Assembly (NCBI GenBank): GCA_963205175.1
Contig: CAUJIW010000084.1
Coordinates: 1 to 64,000 of the forward strand
Source: Pseudomonadota bacterium
GTDB taxonomy: Bacteria; Pseudomonadota; Alphaproteobacteria; Sphingomonadales; Sphingomonadaceae
Length of the DNA stretch: 64,000 bases
Direction: 5' to 3'
Shown here: in pieces, positions 61,925 to 64,000 of the stretch
Numbering within the stretch: the stretch's first letter is position 1
Layout of the letters: every line of letters begins with the position of its first letter
Notes under the pieces: generated by a model
The model's database searches: none
Told to the model about the DNA's origin: nothing
What the model saw: only the letters and a program-made list of their open reading frames with translations
Position numbers and translations under genes: made by a program

Positions 61925-63058
61925 ATGCCTCGGCGACGCTGGCTGCATGTCTTCTCGACCTTCGATGTCGGTGGACCACAGGTGCGCGCCTGCCAGCTGA
62001 TGAACATCTGGGGCGATGCCATCGAGCATCATGTTGCCTCCGCCAACGCCGGTCAGTATGCGGCGCGCGCACTGGTGGAGCCGGTGGTCCCGCTGGCGAT
62101 CGTCGACGATCTTGCGCCCTTCAAGGGGCCGGCGCTCCCGGTGCGGCTCTGGAAGATCGGCCAGGCGCTGGCACGCAGCGACTATGACCTGGTGCTGACC
62201 TACAACTGGGGCGCCATCGAGGTTGCGCTGGCCAACCGGCTGCTGGCGCGCGTGCCATTGGTCCACCATGAGGATGGCTTTGGACCGGACGAGGCGGCGG
62301 GGACACTGCCCCGGCGTGATCTGATCCGCCGGCTGGCGCTGCCGGGGGCAGGCGCCGTGGTCGCCTGCTCACGCCGGATCGAACAGCTGGCGCTGACGCG
62401 CTGGGGCCAGTCCACGGCCCGCGTCCACTATGTTCCCAACGGCGTCGACGTGCTGGCGTTCGATCGCCATCCCGCGCCCGACGCCATTCCGGGGCTAACA
62501 CGGCGGCCGGGTGACCTGGTGGTCGGTACCATGGCCGGGTTGCGGCCGGAGAAAAACCTGCGCCGTCTGGTGCGCGCCTTCGCCCTCGCCACCCGGGGGC
62601 GCGGCAACGTCCGGCTGGTGATCGCCGGCAAGGGCGTCGAGGAAGCTGGCATCCGCGCCGAGGCGCAGGCCTATGGCGTTGCCGATCAGCTGCTGCTGCC
62701 CGGCTATCTGCGCGATCCGGCGCGCTATGTCGGCCTGTTCGACGTCTTCGCCATTTCCTCCGACACCGAGCAGTTCCCCATCAGCCTCGTCGAGGCGATG
62801 GCGGCACGCCTGCCGGCGATCTGCACCGACGTCGGCGACATCGCCGACATCGTGGCGACCGAGAACAGTCCGTATGTCGTGCCGGCGACAGACGAGGCGG
62901 CGCTGGCGCGCGGTCTGGAACGTCTGCTGGCCGATGCCGAGCTGCGCCACCGCATCGGCAACGCCAACCGGGTGCGGGTGGAAAGCCAGTTCAGCCAGCA
63001 GCGCATGGTCGAAAGCTACCGGGCGATCTACGCCGAGGTGGGGGGGATCGGGTGGTAA
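61925..63058 (+). CDS. Glycosyltransferase family 4
   Basis: A 377-residue GT-B enzyme. The N-terminal domain has WLHVFSTFDVGGPQVRACQL, the acceptor-side loop of WaaG/PimB-type enzymes. The C-terminal donor domain shows HYVPNGVDV, GTMAGLRPEKNL and the EX7E motif in DTEQFPISLVEAMA. No membrane span. It is 9 bp from the sugar-modifying fusion enzyme, so the two probably act in one glycan pathway. No flippase or polymerase is within the window. Confidence 0.92.
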   Translation: MPRRRWLHVFSTFDVGGPQVRACQLMNIWGDAIEHHVASANAGQYAARALVEPVVPLAIVDDLAPFKGPALPVRLWKIGQALARSDYDLVLTYNWGAIEVALANRLLARVPLVHHEDGFGPDEAAGTLPRRDLIRRLALPGAGAVVACSRRIEQLALTRWGQSTARVHYVPNGVDVLAFDRHPAPDAIPGLTRRPGDLVVGTMAGLRPEKNLRRLVRAFALATRGRGNVRLVIAGKGVEEAGIRAEAQAYGVADQLLLPGYLRDPARYVGLFDVFAISSDTEQFPISLVEAMAARLPAICTDVGDIADIVATENSPYVVPATDEAALARGLERLLADAELRHRIGNANRVRVESQFSQQRMVESYRAIYAEVGGIGW

Positions 63059-63146
63059 GCATGGACGGCTGAGGCCGGCTCTGCCAAGGTTGCCCGGACA
63101 CCTGTCGTGCGCGATATATCGAGAAGCAACTTTGGGGAGTGAGCCT

Positions 63147-64000
63147 ATGACCACCATGCGTTCCTGGCGCCTGCGCCATCGCCCGGTTGGCGACATCAAG
63201 GACAGCGATCTCGAACTGGTGAGCGAGCCGGTTCCGTCGCTCGCCGACGGCGAGTTTCTGGTGCGTACCGTCTATCTGTCGCTCGATCCCACCAACCGTA
63301 TCTGGATGAGCGACATGGACCAGTACATGCCGCCGGTCGAGATCGGCGACATCATGCGCGGCGGGGTCGCCGGCGTGGTCGTTGAATCACGCAATCCTCG
63401 TTTCAAGGTCGGTGACACGGTGTCGGGGCTCGGCGGCTGGGCCGACTATTTCGTCTCCGACGGCAGCATGCTGAGCCCGATGCCGCCGGCGCCGGGCGTG
63501 CCGCTGGCGGTGCAGTTCGGCCTGTTTTCGCTGATCGGTCCCACCGCCTATTTCGGCCTGCTCGATATCGGCCAGCCCAAGCCCGGCGAGACAGTGGTGG
63601 TGTCGGCCGCCGCCGGCGCGGTCGGCAGCCTGGTCGGGCAGATCGCCAAGATCAAGGGTTGCCGGGTGATCGGCATTGCCGGCTCCGACGGCAAGTGCCG
63701 CTGGATCACCGAGGAACTCGGCTTCGATGGCGCCATCAACTACAAGCGCGAGAATGTCGGCGCCCGTCTTGACGAACTGTGCCCCAACGGCATCGACGTC
63801 AATTTCGAGAATGTCGGCGGCGAGATCATGGAAGCGGTGATGCAGCGGATGAACAATTACAGCCGCATGCCGCTGTGCGGACTGATCTCCACCTACAACG
63901 ACACCGAGCCGGCGCCGGGGCCGCGCACCTGGCCGTTGATCCTGATGCGTCGCATCAAGGTGCAGGGCTTCATTGTGCTCGATTTTCTGCCGCGCATCGC
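63147..64000 (+). CDS. NADP-dependent oxidoreductase, MDR superfamily (partial)
   Basis: The first 284 residues of an MDR enzyme cut by the window end. The ATG at 63147 follows GGGGAGTGAG. Features are SLDPTNRIWMSD and GGVAGVVVESRNPRFKVGD, then the nucleotide-binding VVVSAAAGAVGSLVGQIAK (about residues 150-168). VDVNFENVGGEIME follows. There are no zinc ligands. This matches the zinc-free leukotriene B4 12-hydroxydehydrogenase/2-alkenal reductase (CurA) group, which reduces alpha,beta-unsaturated carbonyls. It seems a separate unit from the glycan genes. Confidence 0.9.
   Translation, partial: MTTMRSWRLRHRPVGDIKDSDLELVSEPVPSLADGEFLVRTVYLSLDPTNRIWMSDMDQYMPPVEIGDIMRGGVAGVVVESRNPRFKVGDTVSGLGGWADYFVSDGSMLSPMPPAPGVPLAVQFGLFSLIGPTAYFGLLDIGQPKPGETVVVSAAAGAVGSLVGQIAKIKGCRVIGIAGSDGKCRWITEELGFDGAINYKRENVGARLDELCPNGIDVNFENVGGEIMEAVMQRMNNYSRMPLCGLISTYNDTEPAPGPRTWPLILMRRIKVQGFIVLDFLPRI

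Overview
The window is about 70% G+C and reads as the chromosome of an alphaproteobacterium. Supporting signs are the order tRNA-Trp, secE, nusG, rplKAJL, rpoBC; a single-span SecE of about 74 residues; a DUF4167 gene next to prfA-prmC; and a palindromic intergenic repeat of the kind common in this class. I cannot name a genus.

Layout. (1) Positions 1-5480 are accessory: a 32-bp perfect palindrome, a 291-residue protein of unknown function, then a translationally coupled cassette of an AlpA/excisionase-like HTH protein, a small helper and a Toprim-DUF927 primase/helicase. A serine resolvase with its own res-like site follows and seems to have cut off the next gene of the cassette. Dense clusters of the heptamer GGGAACA flank this block on both sides. 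(2) 5758-9137 holds a zinc alcohol dehydrogenase and the peroxide-defence pair ahpC-ahpF. (3) 9369-13684 is a two-gene RND efflux operon. (4) 13915-26257 is the core expression cluster: tRNA-Trp, secE, nusG, rplK, rplA, an L10-type leader, rplJ, rplL, a terminator/promoter/attenuator spacer, rpoB, rpoC and a strong terminator. (5) 26323-31234 carries an ATP-grasp enzyme, hisS, prfA, prmC and DUF4167. (6) 31400-45100 is housekeeping and metabolic: an OprO/P-type porin with Pho-box-like repeats, thioesterases, a CBS protein, arfB, a Kef-type antiporter, thrS, a DUF481 outer membrane protein, a hydrolase and TPR pair, gloB, gloA and an acyl-CoA ligase. (7) 45217-56492 carries gamma-glutamyltransferase, an HI0933-type flavoprotein, a DUF885 peptidase, nhaA, a MarR regulator, a lone receiver domain and two tandem MHS-type transporters, one of them frameshifted. 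(8) 56630-64000 holds an asparagine-synthetase-like protein without its glutaminase cysteine, an RlmI-type methyltransferase, an unusual Gfo/Idh-SDR fusion, a GT4 glycosyltransferase and a partial NADP-dependent oxidoreductase.

How the parts work together. AhpF reduces AhpC. GloA and GloB form the methylglyoxal route. PrmC modifies the release factor encoded just upstream of it. The ribosomal and RNA polymerase genes share a transcription unit with layered attenuation. The Gfo/Idh-SDR fusion and GT4 enzyme probably act on a nucleotide-sugar or glycan pathway.

The most unusual part is the left accessory block. Its primase/helicase lies between two arrays of a short iteron-like heptamer about 5 kb apart, which recalls the two-part origin (ori plus crr) of satellite phage P4. 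That parallel is inference. No rRNA gene, CRISPR array or complete insertion sequence was seen.
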